From an uncultured Clostridia bacterium (lineage in GTDB: Bacteria > Bacillota > Clostridia > Oscillospirales > Acutalibacteraceae), in NCBI GenBank assembly GCA_944384855.1, contig CALWUY010000066.1, forward strand, positions 1 through 64,000: DNA of 64,000 bases, written 5' to 3'. Shown piece by piece: positions 44,390-53,458 of the stretch; position 1 is the first letter of the stretch, and every line of letters begins with the position of its first letter. The position numbers and the translations under genes were made by a program. The notes beneath the pieces are model-generated. The model did not search any database. It saw only the letters and a list, made by a program, of their open reading frames with translations, and had not been told where the DNA came from.

Positions 44390-44436
44390 CTCTCTTACTG
44401 TATCAGACTGACTGTTTATAAGACTCAGAATGTCTG

Positions 44437-44616
44437 TTAATGAAACATTGTCTGAACGCCGTCCACAAATTCCCCTACTGCTTTTACAAGCTTTGTAGAG
44501 CCTTTAGAAATATTTTTATGGTCCTGAAGCATTACCTTGCCTACCATAAGTGCGGCTGCTCCTGCAACCATGCCTGCTCCCAAGCCTTTGATAAATGACA
44601 TTGAATTATTTTGCAT
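44437..44616 (-). CDS. Small Gly/Ala-rich helical protein, unknown
   Basis: A 59-residue protein with one weakly hydrophobic helix (about residues 6-26, FIKGLGAGMVAGAAALMVGK) and a charged tail (QDHKNISKGSTKLVKAVGEF). It resembles the short YtxH-like membrane proteins seen in Firmicutes, but I cannot assign a function. ATG 44616 follows a strong AGGGAGG site; upstream in-frame residues lie within the hairpin that holds this site. Confidence 0.75.
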   Translation of the reverse strand: MQNNSMSFIKGLGAGMVAGAAALMVGKVMLQDHKNISKGSTKLVKAVGEFVDGVQTMFH

Positions 44617-44625
44617 ATTAAAAAC

Positions 44626-44660
44626 CTCCCTTTGCAAAAATATTATTTGCATTAAGGGAG
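44626..44660 (-). promoter_or_regulatory. Hairpin holding the Shine-Dalgarno of the small gene
   Basis: Read leftward, CTCCCTT (44660-44654) pairs with AAGGGAG (44632-44626) and TGCAAA pairs with TTTGCA inside, separated by a 2-base bulge. The 3' arm is the AGGGAGG ribosome site of the small gene, followed by GTTTTTAAT and ATG. It may also act as the terminator of the long operon that ends with asnB. Confidence 0.65.
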
Positions 44661-44698
44661 ATTTTATTTATTCCGGAATAATATTAATACTGTAAATT

Positions 44699-46540
44699 TT
44701 AATTTTCATTCACAAAAAACTGCCTGTACCACACAATAAAGGTATAAACTGTCCAGATTTTACGGCTCATATCGGCTTTGCCGGACTTATGTGTATCAAG
44801 CAGTTCCATCAGTTTTTCGGTTTTGAAATATTTTTCTGCCACATCGGATGTAAACGCTTCTTCTACTTTGTTATAATACCTATCTTCCTTAAGCCATACC
44901 CGAATAGGTACCGGAAAGCCGAGCTTGTCCTTAGTAGCAGTCCGGCGGGGAAGCGTCTTTTCAGCCGCTTTTCTGAGCGCCAGTTTCGTGGTAACTGTAT
45001 TAACACGGCATTTGAGCGGAAGAGTCTGCGCAAATTCCATAACTTTCTTATCCAAAAACGGTACTCGCAGTTCAAGAGAATTTGCCATACTGGTTTTATC
45101 GGCTTTCAGAAGAATATCGCCCATAAGCCACATATTAATGTCAAGATACTGCATTTTTGTGACAGCATCCTTATCCTTTACCTCATTGTAAAACTTATCG
45201 CAGAGCACCTTCGGCTCAACGGCATTTTTTGCCATTTCACACTTGAGTATTTCATTGCGTTCTTTGCGTGAAAAAATATTGGCGTTGCCTATAAACCGTT
45301 CTTCTATAGTCTTGCCGCGCCGCACAAGATAATTGATCCCGTGCTTCTGCGGCAAATGGGAGCAAATCCTGCTTATTATCCTTCTTACCGCAAATGGCAG
45401 CCTGTCATAAGCCGTAAGGGTAATCGGTTCCTGATAAATTCTGTAACCGCCGAAAAGCTCATCGGCTCCTTCTCCCGACATTACGACCTTTACATGTTCG
45501 CTTGCCGTCTTGCTGACAAAGTATAAGGCTATAGCGGCGGGATCCGCCAAAGGCTCGTCCATATGATACTGTATCAAAGGGAATGTGTTCCAATATTCCT
45601 CCGGAGTTATTACTTTTGAAATATTTTCAACGCCTATGGTATCGGCAAATTCCTTTGCAAAATGTATTTCGTTGTATCGGTCTCCGTCAGGGCTTTCAAA
45701 ACCTACCGTAAAGGTTTTGTCTACCTTAGCCGCCTCGGCGATATAGCTTGAGTCTATACCGCTTGAAAGAAACGATCCGACCTCAACATCAGCTATTTTA
45801 TGAGCTTCTACTGATTCGCGTACGGTAGTATCGGCAATATCGGCAAAATACTCTAACACCCCGTCGGTCTCATTAAACTCAGGACGCCAATATCTTACTT
45901 TTTTCATTTCTCCGTTTTTGAAGGTGAAATAATGAGCCGGCGGAAGCTTATACACATTTTTGAAAAAGGTTTCCTCCGTAGGAGAATACTGGAAGGAAAG
46001 ATAGTGTCCCAAAGCATCCTCATTAAGCTCTTTTTTAAAGTCAGGATGCTCTAAAAATGATTTTATTTCCGAGCCGAATATAAAACTTTCACCCATAAAA
46101 GTATAATAAAACGGCTTTATTCCGAACATATCGCGCGCGGCAAAAATAGTCTTGTCAATACGGTTGAATATTACAAAAGCAAACATTCCTCGCAGCTTCT
46201 GCACCATTTCCTCGCCCCACTCTTCGTATCCGTGCAGTAAAACCTCGCTGTCTGAGTTATTCGCGAATTTATGGCCCGCAGATATAAGCTGTCCGCGCAG
46301 GTCTTTGAAATTGTATATCTCACCGTTGAAAACCAGCACCAGCGATTTGTCTTCATTGAACATCGGCTGGTTTCCCTCAGCCAAATCTATAATACTCAGC
46401 CGGCGAAAGCCCAATGCTACATCTTTGTCAACGAATTTTCCCGCCGAATCAGGTCCCCGGTGAACTATACGGTCCATCATTTTTTCAAGTACCGTACCGT
46501 CATCGTTAATATAATTTGTAAAGCCTGTAAATCCGCACAC
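44699..46540 (-). CDS. asnB: Asparagine synthase (glutamine-hydrolysing)
   Basis: A 613-residue enzyme that makes Asn from Asp, ATP and glutamine. The class II amidotransferase domain starts with the nucleophile Cys2 (MCGFTGFTNY) and includes RGPDSAG and FNGEIYNF. The synthetase domain has the PP-loop SSGIDSSYIAEAAK (about 260), SGEGADELFGGYRIY and LLKADKTSMANSLELRVPFLD. The start is GTG at 46540 with ACGGAGG. It lies 27 bases after a small transporter gene at the far end of the rimP-nusA run. Confidence 0.95.
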   Translation of the reverse strand: MCGFTGFTNYINDDGTVLEKMMDRIVHRGPDSAGKFVDKDVALGFRRLSIIDLAEGNQPMFNEDKSLVLVFNGEIYNFKDLRGQLISAGHKFANNSDSEVLLHGYEEWGEEMVQKLRGMFAFVIFNRIDKTIFAARDMFGIKPFYYTFMGESFIFGSEIKSFLEHPDFKKELNEDALGHYLSFQYSPTEETFFKNVYKLPPAHYFTFKNGEMKKVRYWRPEFNETDGVLEYFADIADTTVRESVEAHKIADVEVGSFLSSGIDSSYIAEAAKVDKTFTVGFESPDGDRYNEIHFAKEFADTIGVENISKVITPEEYWNTFPLIQYHMDEPLADPAAIALYFVSKTASEHVKVVMSGEGADELFGGYRIYQEPITLTAYDRLPFAVRRIISRICSHLPQKHGINYLVRRGKTIEERFIGNANIFSRKERNEILKCEMAKNAVEPKVLCDKFYNEVKDKDAVTKMQYLDINMWLMGDILLKADKTSMANSLELRVPFLDKKVMEFAQTLPLKCRVNTVTTKLALRKAAEKTLPRRTATKDKLGFPVPIRVWLKEDRYYNKVEEAFTSDVAEKYFKTEKLMELLDTHKSGKADMSRKIWTVYTFIVWYRQFFVNEN

Positions 46541-46567
46541 AGATTTTTCCTCCGTTAATTGTTGATT

Positions 46568-47059
46568 TTATAATAATATGTCCGTTTTAAATTTTTTTAA
46601 CAGCAGCTTTGAAACTGCAGCCGTAAGAATACCGCACAATAAAGCCGCTGTTATAAGTATTCCCGAATAATACCAGATTCCCGCTCCTAAAAATATTGAG
46701 CCGCATACAAGCTGAGCTAAATTATGAGCCTCGGCGCCCAAAATGCTCATACCGTAAATGCTCACACTCTTAATCTTTGAAACCGGAGCCATAACTGCAA
46801 GGGACAGCAAGCCTCCTGATAAGGAATATACAAGCGCCAACGGTGTGGAAAACAGCAGTGCCGACAGTATTATCCGAACAGTATTTACCGCAAAAGCTCC
46901 CTTTATGTCTCCTAAAACTATAAGCATCATCGCGACGGAATTCGCAAGTCCCAGTTTTATGCCCGGAGCAATGAAATCAAAATTCACCAGATGCTCGATA
47001 TATCCCGCTGTAATGCACAAAGCGGCAAAAATACCGTAGAGGCATATTTTCTTAGCCAT
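46568..47059 (-). CDS. Gx transporter-family membrane protein
   Basis: A 163-residue membrane protein with about five helices, of the Gx_transp family (PF07456), often annotated as heptaprenyl diphosphate synthase component I but related to small-substrate S components. GIFAALCITAGYIEHLV and IKLGLANSVAMMLIVLGD match the family. Its substrate is unknown. It lies 16 bases after the MBL-fold gene and 27 before asnB. Confidence 0.85.
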   Translation of the reverse strand: MAKKICLYGIFAALCITAGYIEHLVNFDFIAPGIKLGLANSVAMMLIVLGDIKGAFAVNTVRIILSALLFSTPLALVYSLSGGLLSLAVMAPVSKIKSVSIYGMSILGAEAHNLAQLVCGSIFLGAGIWYYSGILITAALLCGILTAAVSKLLLKKFKTDILL

Positions 47060-47075
47060 GACTCAGCCTTTCCTT

Positions 47076-47969
47076 TTACTGTTTTTCAGTATCCACGCTT
47101 ATCCTGCCGTTTTCAATGCTGAAGGTTATGTTTCCGTCATAATCCGTGCGGTATATTTCTGTTGAGTAATATTCAAAATTTGCCAGAACCTCGTTGTTCG
47201 GATGACCGTACATATTATCTCTGCCGCAGGATATTGCAGTATAACGCGGTCTCATTTCCGCGAGCAACTCCTTTGTATTAGAGGTGCTGCTTCCGTGATG
47301 AGCCGCTTTAAAGAATTCGCATTTGAGATCCAAACCTTCGCTCAGCAGCTTTTCCTCGGCTTCGGCCTCAGCATCGCCCGAGAAAATAAACTTGAGTCCG
47401 TCAATTTCAGCTGCGGCGATAACCGACCGGTTATTTTCATCTTTCATATCGTTATACGCTGCAAGTACGGTGACCTCAAATTCGCCTATTTTGAAATTCA
47501 TTCCCTGCTCGGCACTGTAAACTCCGCCGCCGCTTTCGGTTACACAGTTGATCAGAAGTTCGGCGGAATACAGCCCTTCGCTTTGGGTTGAAATCTCGGG
47601 TAAAATAACATTTCCTATTTCAAAAATTTCCGAAATCCGCTCTGCACCGCCTGAATGGTCATCGTGCAGATGCGTGATTAATACCACATCAATTTTTGAA
47701 ATATTATATTTCTGCAGTTCTATGCATACGTCCGGTGCCGCGTCCGCAGTACCGGTATCGATCAGCGCACAGTAACCGTTACTGTAAATCAAAGTACAGT
47801 CTCCCTGACCGACATCCAAAACTTTTACAAAATCCTGATTTGTGGCAAAATCGGCAAACCGTGAATCGCTGTGCGTGATGAAAAATGCACACAGCAGTAT
47901 GCATACAAGACCCAGCGTCACCGAAACTGAAGATATTTTACGCTTTACGGATGCTTTACTGCGCATCAC
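47076..47969 (-). CDS. ComEC-like MBL-fold hydrolase, membrane-anchored
   Basis: A 297-residue protein with an N-terminal signal/anchor helix (about 15-34) and a metallo-beta-lactamase domain like that of ComEC: LDVGQGDCTLI (about 51), LITHLHDDHSGG (about 98-109, metal ligands), FSGDAEAEAE and KAAHHGSSTS. The competence membrane domain is absent, so it is not a full ComEC. The active site would face outside, where it may act on nucleic acids or phosphodiesters. The start overlaps the ftsK stop (GTG 47969 or ATG 47966), so the two are coupled. Confidence 0.9.
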   Translation of the reverse strand: MMRSKASVKRKISSVSVTLGLVCILLCAFFITHSDSRFADFATNQDFVKVLDVGQGDCTLIYSNGYCALIDTGTADAAPDVCIELQKYNISKIDVVLITHLHDDHSGGAERISEIFEIGNVILPEISTQSEGLYSAELLINCVTESGGGVYSAEQGMNFKIGEFEVTVLAAYNDMKDENNRSVIAAAEIDGLKFIFSGDAEAEAEEKLLSEGLDLKCEFFKAAHHGSSTSNTKELLAEMRPRYTAISCGRDNMYGHPNNEVLANFEYYSTEIYRTDYDGNITFSIENGRISVDTEKQ

Positions 47970-50362
47970 TCATCACTTCCGGCCTCTTTCTCCATCAACT
48001 GCTGGGGTGTTATAAGCACCTTTCTCGGTTTTGAACCTTCATAAGGTCCTACTACTCCCCTCTGTTCCATTTCATCGACAATACGTGCCGCTCTCGCGTA
48101 TCCCAATTTCAGCTTTCGCTGCAGCAGCGAAGTTGAAGCCATTCCGTTTTCAACTACAACTTTTATAGCCTCTTTCAGCATCGGATCTTCATCAGGACCG
48201 TCCTCTTCCAGACCGGTTTTCTGTTTTTTCTCCACTGCCGCCTGTCTCTCTATCTCTACCATTATGTTATCGTCATAAGATACCGTATGATCGCCTTTTA
48301 TAAATTCTACAACCTTTTCGACTTCTTCGTCACTTACAAAACAGCCCTGAATACGGTTAGGCTTATTAGAACCTACAGGACTGAAAAGCATATCTCCTCT
48401 GCCTATAAGCTTTTCCGCTCCGGCAGAATCAAGTATGGTACGGCTGTCAACCTGACTTGATACCGCAAAAGCAATACGCGTTGGGATATTCGCCTTTATA
48501 ACTCCGGTTACAACATCAACAGACGGACGCTGCGTCGCAATAATAAGATGCATGCCTGCCGCTCTCGCCTTGGCGGCTATACGGTTTATTGAATCCTCAA
48601 CCTCGTGGGATGCGGTCATCATGAGATCTGCAAGCTCGTCCACGATTATTACTATATGCGGCATCTTTTCAACTTCCGGTTCATCCTTCAAAGCGTCCAC
48701 AAACCTGTTGTATCCCGCTATATCGCGTACTCCCCTGTCGGCAAACATTCTGTAACGCTTTTCCATTTCGCTTACCGCCCACCCGAGCGCTCCCGACGCT
48801 TTCCTCGGATCGGTCACAACAGGCACCAATAAATGCGGTATTCCGTTATATATTCCCAGTTCCACAACCTTAGGGTCTATCATTAAAAGCTTTACTTCCT
48901 CAGGCGTAGCCTTGTAGAGGATACTCATAATTATAGAGTTTATGCACACAGATTTACCTGAACCCGTGGCGCCAGCTATAAGACAGTGTGGCATTTTTGC
49001 GATATCTGCGACAACCTCATTGCCTCCGATATCCCTTCCCAGCGCTATTGTAAGCTTGCTTTTTGCCGAAGAAAAAACCGGAGACTCAATTATTCCGCGT
49101 ATATCCACAACATCACTTGACTTATTCGGAACCTCTATTCCCACCGCCGCTTTGTTAGGGATAGGAGCTTCAATCCTTACTCCTGCCGTAGCAAGATTCA
49201 ATGCTATATCATCAGCCAAATTAGTAATTTTGCTGATTTTCACTCCGGCGCACGGCTGAAGCTCATATCTGGTAACGGTCGGTCCGTGGCTTACATTTAC
49301 TATCCTGGTTTCCACACCGAAAGAGCGCAGGGTCTTGACCAAATGCTCAGCCATAGCCTCTGTGCCCGCGGTATTTAATCCTTTGCTCTGCGAAACCTTA
49401 AGCAGCGACAGCGGAGGGAATACATATCCTTCGTCAGAATGCGCTCCTGTCGGCTCATTATCAAGTTCTTCCTTGAATTTAATCGTTTCCGCGTTTACAT
49501 CTATTTTTTCCTCAGGCTCTTGTGCGGCTTCCTTAACTGTAGTATTGAGCGCCTGCTGCATTATTTCCTTGTCGTCTGAACCTTCAGGAACTTCGGGATC
49601 ACCCGATTCCTCGACGTCCAGATAAGAATTCACAAGCTTTTTCTTTTTTTCCTCAAGGGTTGTCTTTTCAGGCTTCTGAATGTCATCGTCTACCGCAACG
49701 TCCGGGTTGAACCCTTTTATCACTTTGAGTTTCCTGCCGCCCTGCTGTGCCCGTTCAATACTTTCCTGATATGCATTCCCTGCCTGCTCCGATATTGTCT
49801 TAACCGGATTGGACACCGTTTTCAAGAGTGCTATCAAAGTAGTTCCCGTAAGCAGCATAACAAGTACAAAAATCAGTAAAATAACCGTTATTGCCGCTCC
49901 TGTTTTACCGAATGCCAGATATACAGGCTGTCCTATAAGCGCTCCCATAAAGCCTCCGCCGCTGAACTCAGAGCCCTTCCGGAAAGCCGCTGCCAAATGT
50001 TCGCCGAAGTTCAGGTCGTCCGCATGCGAAGAAAAAATATCTATCGCGCCTGATATTAACAGCACAAGAGCGCTTACCTCGACCGTCTTTGCGATAACCG
50101 AACCTTTAACTTTATCCATTGCAAGAATAACAGCAATAAATCCGAGCAAAAACGGATAAAAATATGCCGTTACCCCGAATATTCCGAACACGGTGTTATG
50201 CAGCCACTGCCAGACATTCTGTCCTTTTATAAACACAACACAAAGGAAAAATACCGCTATTGCAAACAGAATTACCGCTTTAAGCTGTTTTCCGGCGGCC
50301 GTATTTGCCGATTTCTGTTTCTGGCTGTTCTTCTTGGTATTTGTACCTTTTTTTGTTGCCAT
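47966..50362 (-). CDS. ftsK: DNA translocase FtsK/SpoIIIE
   Basis: A 798-residue chromosome-segregation motor. Four hydrophobic helices (about 25-185) anchor it at the septum; a Glu/Asp-rich linker follows to about 320. The motor has GVRIEAPIPNKAAVGIEVPN, Walker A GATGSGKSVC (about 467) and Walker B IVIIVDELADLMM. The C-terminal gamma winged helix (about 715-795: LLQRKLKLGYARAARIVDEME) reads polar DNA motifs. In spore formers this family also pumps the chromosome into the forespore. The start is one base after the ribF stop. Confidence 0.96.
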   Translation of the reverse strand: MATKKGTNTKKNSQKQKSANTAAGKQLKAVILFAIAVFFLCVVFIKGQNVWQWLHNTVFGIFGVTAYFYPFLLGFIAVILAMDKVKGSVIAKTVEVSALVLLISGAIDIFSSHADDLNFGEHLAAAFRKGSEFSGGGFMGALIGQPVYLAFGKTGAAITVILLIFVLVMLLTGTTLIALLKTVSNPVKTISEQAGNAYQESIERAQQGGRKLKVIKGFNPDVAVDDDIQKPEKTTLEEKKKKLVNSYLDVEESGDPEVPEGSDDKEIMQQALNTTVKEAAQEPEEKIDVNAETIKFKEELDNEPTGAHSDEGYVFPPLSLLKVSQSKGLNTAGTEAMAEHLVKTLRSFGVETRIVNVSHGPTVTRYELQPCAGVKISKITNLADDIALNLATAGVRIEAPIPNKAAVGIEVPNKSSDVVDIRGIIESPVFSSAKSKLTIALGRDIGGNEVVADIAKMPHCLIAGATGSGKSVCINSIIMSILYKATPEEVKLLMIDPKVVELGIYNGIPHLLVPVVTDPRKASGALGWAVSEMEKRYRMFADRGVRDIAGYNRFVDALKDEPEVEKMPHIVIIVDELADLMMTASHEVEDSINRIAAKARAAGMHLIIATQRPSVDVVTGVIKANIPTRIAFAVSSQVDSRTILDSAGAEKLIGRGDMLFSPVGSNKPNRIQGCFVSDEEVEKVVEFIKGDHTVSYDDNIMVEIERQAAVEKKQKTGLEEDGPDEDPMLKEAIKVVVENGMASTSLLQRKLKLGYARAARIVDEMEQRGVVGPYEGSKPRKVLITPQQLMEKEAGSDE

Positions 50363-50363
50363 T

Positions 50364-51218
50364 TTACTTCTCCTTTATATATTTATAATCCTCGGCTATC
50401 TGGGATTTGAGTTCCTCCGCAGAAGAAAATCGTCTTTCCTCACGTATAAATTCGACCGGTATTATCCTTAGTTTTTTGCCGTATAAATCCCCTGAAAACC
50501 CAAGTATATTTGTTTCACTTATAATAAAATCCGATCTGTATGTAGGACGGATACCTATATTGGTTATTCCGGTATACCGGCGTCCGTCTATCATCACATT
50601 TGTTTTATAAACACCGAATTTTATCTTGACAAGCTCATCCGGATATCTCTGATTTACCGTCGGAAATCCGATCGTCCTTCCCCGCCTGTCACCTGATATG
50701 ACCTCAGCTTCAAATGAAAAAGGTTTGCAAAGCAGTCTGTCAGCACACTCTATCAAACCTTTTGACAGCATATCCCTTATAGAAGTGGAAGATACCGCCT
50801 GCCCTTCTTCATAAACGCACTCGGCATATCTGAATCCTATTCCGTTTTTTTTGCAGAAACCGTCTATTGTCTGCGTACCGCCCTCGCCGCCCCTGCCGAA
50901 CCTGTAGTTAAATCCGCAGGATATCAGAGAAGGACCGTATTTATTTTTAAGGAAATCCAAAAACTCAGCGGCGCGCATATCTCTTACCTTGCCGAAATCA
51001 AGCAGACATACTTCGCTGAACCCCAGCGATTTAAGTATATCACATTTATCCTTTACCGTGGTGATTAGTCCCACCTTGCCGGTTATATCTGACTTAGGAG
51101 GTGACTCAAAGGTTACCGCCACTCTGTTTTCATATCCCAGGGATAAATCCAAAACCGCACGGTGTCCTTTATGCACGCCGTCAAAGGTACCGAGAGCTAC
51201 TGCAGTTTTGTTTTGCAT
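50364..51218 (-). CDS. ribF: Riboflavin kinase/FAD synthetase
   Basis: A 284-residue bifunctional enzyme converting riboflavin to FMN and FAD. The N-terminal nucleotidyltransferase shows LGTFDGVHKGHRAVL (8-22) and a late SSTSIRDMLSKG (about 144). The C-terminal kinase shows GDRRGRTIGFPTVNQ, GVYKTNVMIDGRRYTGITNIGIRPT and ETNILGFSGDLYG. It is encoded between truB and ftsK. Confidence 0.96.
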   Translation of the reverse strand: MQNKTAVALGTFDGVHKGHRAVLDLSLGYENRVAVTFESPPKSDITGKVGLITTVKDKCDILKSLGFSEVCLLDFGKVRDMRAAEFLDFLKNKYGPSLISCGFNYRFGRGGEGGTQTIDGFCKKNGIGFRYAECVYEEGQAVSSTSIRDMLSKGLIECADRLLCKPFSFEAEVISGDRRGRTIGFPTVNQRYPDELVKIKFGVYKTNVMIDGRRYTGITNIGIRPTYRSDFIISETNILGFSGDLYGKKLRIIPVEFIREERRFSSAEELKSQIAEDYKYIKEK

Positions 51219-51242
51219 AACTTTCTGCCTTTCATCCGTAAT

Positions 51243-52130
51243 TTATACATAATTTAAAATACACTTAATTCCGATCTGCCTTCTCTCGCAGTCGGCAAAT
51301 CCGATTCCTATAAGCTCCCGGCCGTACTTGATTCTGAACAGTTCGTTTTCGGAAATGTCGGACGCGCTTATTCGGTCAAATCCTAACTGCCCCCCGTGAC
51401 AGAACCGCTCAGCCTGTTTATAAGTAACATTTATCGGACGAAAATGCAATACCGCGTTTTCTTCACTTATAATGAAGTCCGAAACCGTCGAGCTTTGAAT
51501 TTCTTCAAGTGAACAGCACTGGGATATATCAAATCCCGAAGCGTATGTGCGCCTCAGTCCGCTCAATGCGGCACCGGTACCCAAAAATTCACCGATATCC
51601 CGTGCCAGCGACCTTATATATGTTCCTTTCGAAACATGGGCATTTATTTCAAACTCAAAATTGCTGTCCAAATCAGACAGCAAGTCTATACTGAATATCT
51701 CGACCTGCCTTGCAGGTATATCGGCCTTTTTGCCTTCTCTTGCAAGCTTATACATTCTTACTCCGTCTTTTTTTACGGCGCAATACATCGGCGGAGTCTG
51801 CATCAATTTTCCCGTAAACCTTTGCAGAGCCGTCTGCAATTCCCCGCTTTTTATGTTTACATCCCTGCGATTTTCCACCTCACCGGTAATATCATCGGTG
51901 CTTGTGGTGATGCCCAGCCTTATTTTAGCTTTATACCGCTTGTCCGCGTCCGTCATAAGTCCCGAAAGCGCAGTGGCACGGCCTATCAGAACCGGCAGTA
52001 CACCTGTCGCCATCGGATCAAGCGTACCGGTATGCCCGACTCTTTTTTCACCGGCTGCCCTTTTTACCGCCGAAACCGCTCCGTAAGATGTGATACCTTC
52101 AGGTTTATCAAGCAGTAACAGTCCCTGCAT
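51243..52130 (-). CDS. truB: tRNA pseudouridine-55 synthase
   Basis: A 295-residue enzyme that modifies U55 of tRNAs. Signatures are LLDKPEGITSYGAV (6-19), RVGHTGTLDPMATGVLP with catalytic Asp38, TDDITGEV and SKGTYIRSLARDIGEFLG (about 170). A C-terminal PUA-like part is present. GAGGAAG precedes the ATG, which lies within the end of nrnA (23-base overlap). Confidence 0.96.
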   Translation of the reverse strand: MQGLLLLDKPEGITSYGAVSAVKRAAGEKRVGHTGTLDPMATGVLPVLIGRATALSGLMTDADKRYKAKIRLGITTSTDDITGEVENRRDVNIKSGELQTALQRFTGKLMQTPPMYCAVKKDGVRMYKLAREGKKADIPARQVEIFSIDLLSDLDSNFEFEINAHVSKGTYIRSLARDIGEFLGTGAALSGLRRTYASGFDISQCCSLEEIQSSTVSDFIISEENAVLHFRPINVTYKQAERFCHGGQLGFDRISASDISENELFRIKYGRELIGIGFADCERRQIGIKCILNYV

Positions 52131-53109
52131 TTTCTTCCTCCAGAGCCTTTTCTACAACATCCAGTACTTTTTTCTTGACTTCTTCAAGGGTCCCTTTCAC
52201 CGTAGCTCCGGCTGCGGCAACATGACCGCCTCCGCCTAACGCTTTACAGATCGCGCTGGCGTCAAGCGGCGGATATGTTCTCAGTGATACCTTGAACTCA
52301 TCATCATCTGTCTGCTTTATGGTTATTCCTGCCTTTATTCCCTCAAGACTGCGCGAAATTACGGCTATCCCCTCAAGCTCTGTACCGCTGCAGCCCGTCT
52401 TTTCCTGCATATCGGCGGTAACAGTAAGCAGAAAACACTTATCGTCAAAATGATATTCGGCATTTTCAAGCACCATTTTCTCAAGCTCTATCAAATTTTT
52501 AGACTTTGTGTCAAACATAAGACGGTTTATCTCAGTAGCATCAATGTTGTAACTGTACAGCTCCGCCGCTATAATATGTGTCTTAGCCGTTACATTTGAA
52601 TACTTAAAACATCCGGTATCGGTAGTAAGTCCCGTATAAAGAGCCTTAGCGGTGATATCATTGATATTGACCTTCATCTGCTCTATAAGCTCATACATAC
52701 ATTCAGCCGTGGCTGCGGCGTCATCGTCAAGATACAGGTTCTGCGCATACTTTGTATTTGAAATATGATGGTCTATACAAAGATTAACCTTTCCCGCAAA
52801 TTCTTCGCGCAAGGCTCCCAGCAGACTCTCCGACGCAACATCTACTGCAATAACAGTAGCGTTTTCAAATGACACATGATCTGTTTTGCGGGCAAAATAA
52901 TCATACTTTTTAGGTATTACATCCGGACATAACACACATGCGGTTTTACCTATTTCATTAAGCGCATAATACAGCGCATATGCCGATCCTAATGTATCAC
53001 CGTCGGGCGAAGCATGTGTCAGTATTATATAATTGTTGTGCTTTTTTAAATACAACGCCGTTTGTCTGAGCGTAAGCTCCCTGCAGGAACCGTTTTTATT
53101 ATCATTCAT
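52108..53109 (-). CDS. nrnA: NrnA-type DHH phosphodiesterase
   Basis: A 333-residue DHH/DHHA1 protein that degrades nano-RNA and may dephosphorylate pAp or cleave cyclic dinucleotide products. Motifs are THASPDGDTLGSA (metal, about 35), IAVDVAS, CIDHHISNTKYA (the DHH itself) and TDTGCFKYSN. The DHHA1 domain ends in the Gly-rich LGGGGHVAAAGATVKG. ATG 53109 is chosen because GAGG lies nine bases upstream; it overlaps the end of rbfA by eight bases. Confidence 0.94.
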   Translation of the reverse strand: MNDNKNGSCRELTLRQTALYLKKHNNYIILTHASPDGDTLGSAYALYYALNEIGKTACVLCPDVIPKKYDYFARKTDHVSFENATVIAVDVASESLLGALREEFAGKVNLCIDHHISNTKYAQNLYLDDDAAATAECMYELIEQMKVNINDITAKALYTGLTTDTGCFKYSNVTAKTHIIAAELYSYNIDATEINRLMFDTKSKNLIELEKMVLENAEYHFDDKCFLLTVTADMQEKTGCSGTELEGIAVISRSLEGIKAGITIKQTDDDEFKVSLRTYPPLDASAICKALGGGGHVAAAGATVKGTLEEVKKKVLDVVEKALEEENAGTVTA

Positions 53110-53458
53110 TTTCATTTTCCTCTTTGAACGAGTGAATAATTCTCGATATATTCGCACTTTGTTCTATTGAATCGTCAGCAATAAAGCGGAGTTCAGGCAC
53201 TTTTCTCAGCTTTAGCTTGGAACCCAATTCCCGGCGCAGAAAACCTGACGCTCCCTTTAAAGCCTTCACTGAACTTACAGTGACTTCAAATCCCTCTATC
53301 GCGCTTACATAAACAGTGGCGTACGAAAGATCTGACGACACATCAACTTTTACAATGCTCAGCAGCTTGCTGATACGCGGATCCTTAACCTCTCGCAAAA
53401 GTTCTGACAGCGCCGATTTTATATCTGATGTAATCCGACCAATTTTATATCCGGCCAT
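53102..53458 (-). CDS. rbfA: Ribosome-binding factor A
   Basis: A 118-residue KH-domain protein for late 30S maturation. SALSELLREVKDPRISKLLSIVKVDVSSDLSYATVYVS and the family pattern RRELGSKLKLRKVPELRF are present in sequence order (segments at about 16-53 and 74-91). Its ATG overlaps the infB stop as TAATG, so translation is coupled. Confidence 0.95.
   Translation of the reverse strand: MAGYKIGRITSDIKSALSELLREVKDPRISKLLSIVKVDVSSDLSYATVYVSAIEGFEVTVSSVKALKGASGFLRRELGSKLKLRKVPELRFIADDSIEQSANISRIIHSFKEENENE

Noticed and set aside
47076-47969. Complete ComEC competence channel
   Set aside because: Only one anchor helix plus the MBL domain; the multi-helix competence domain is missing.
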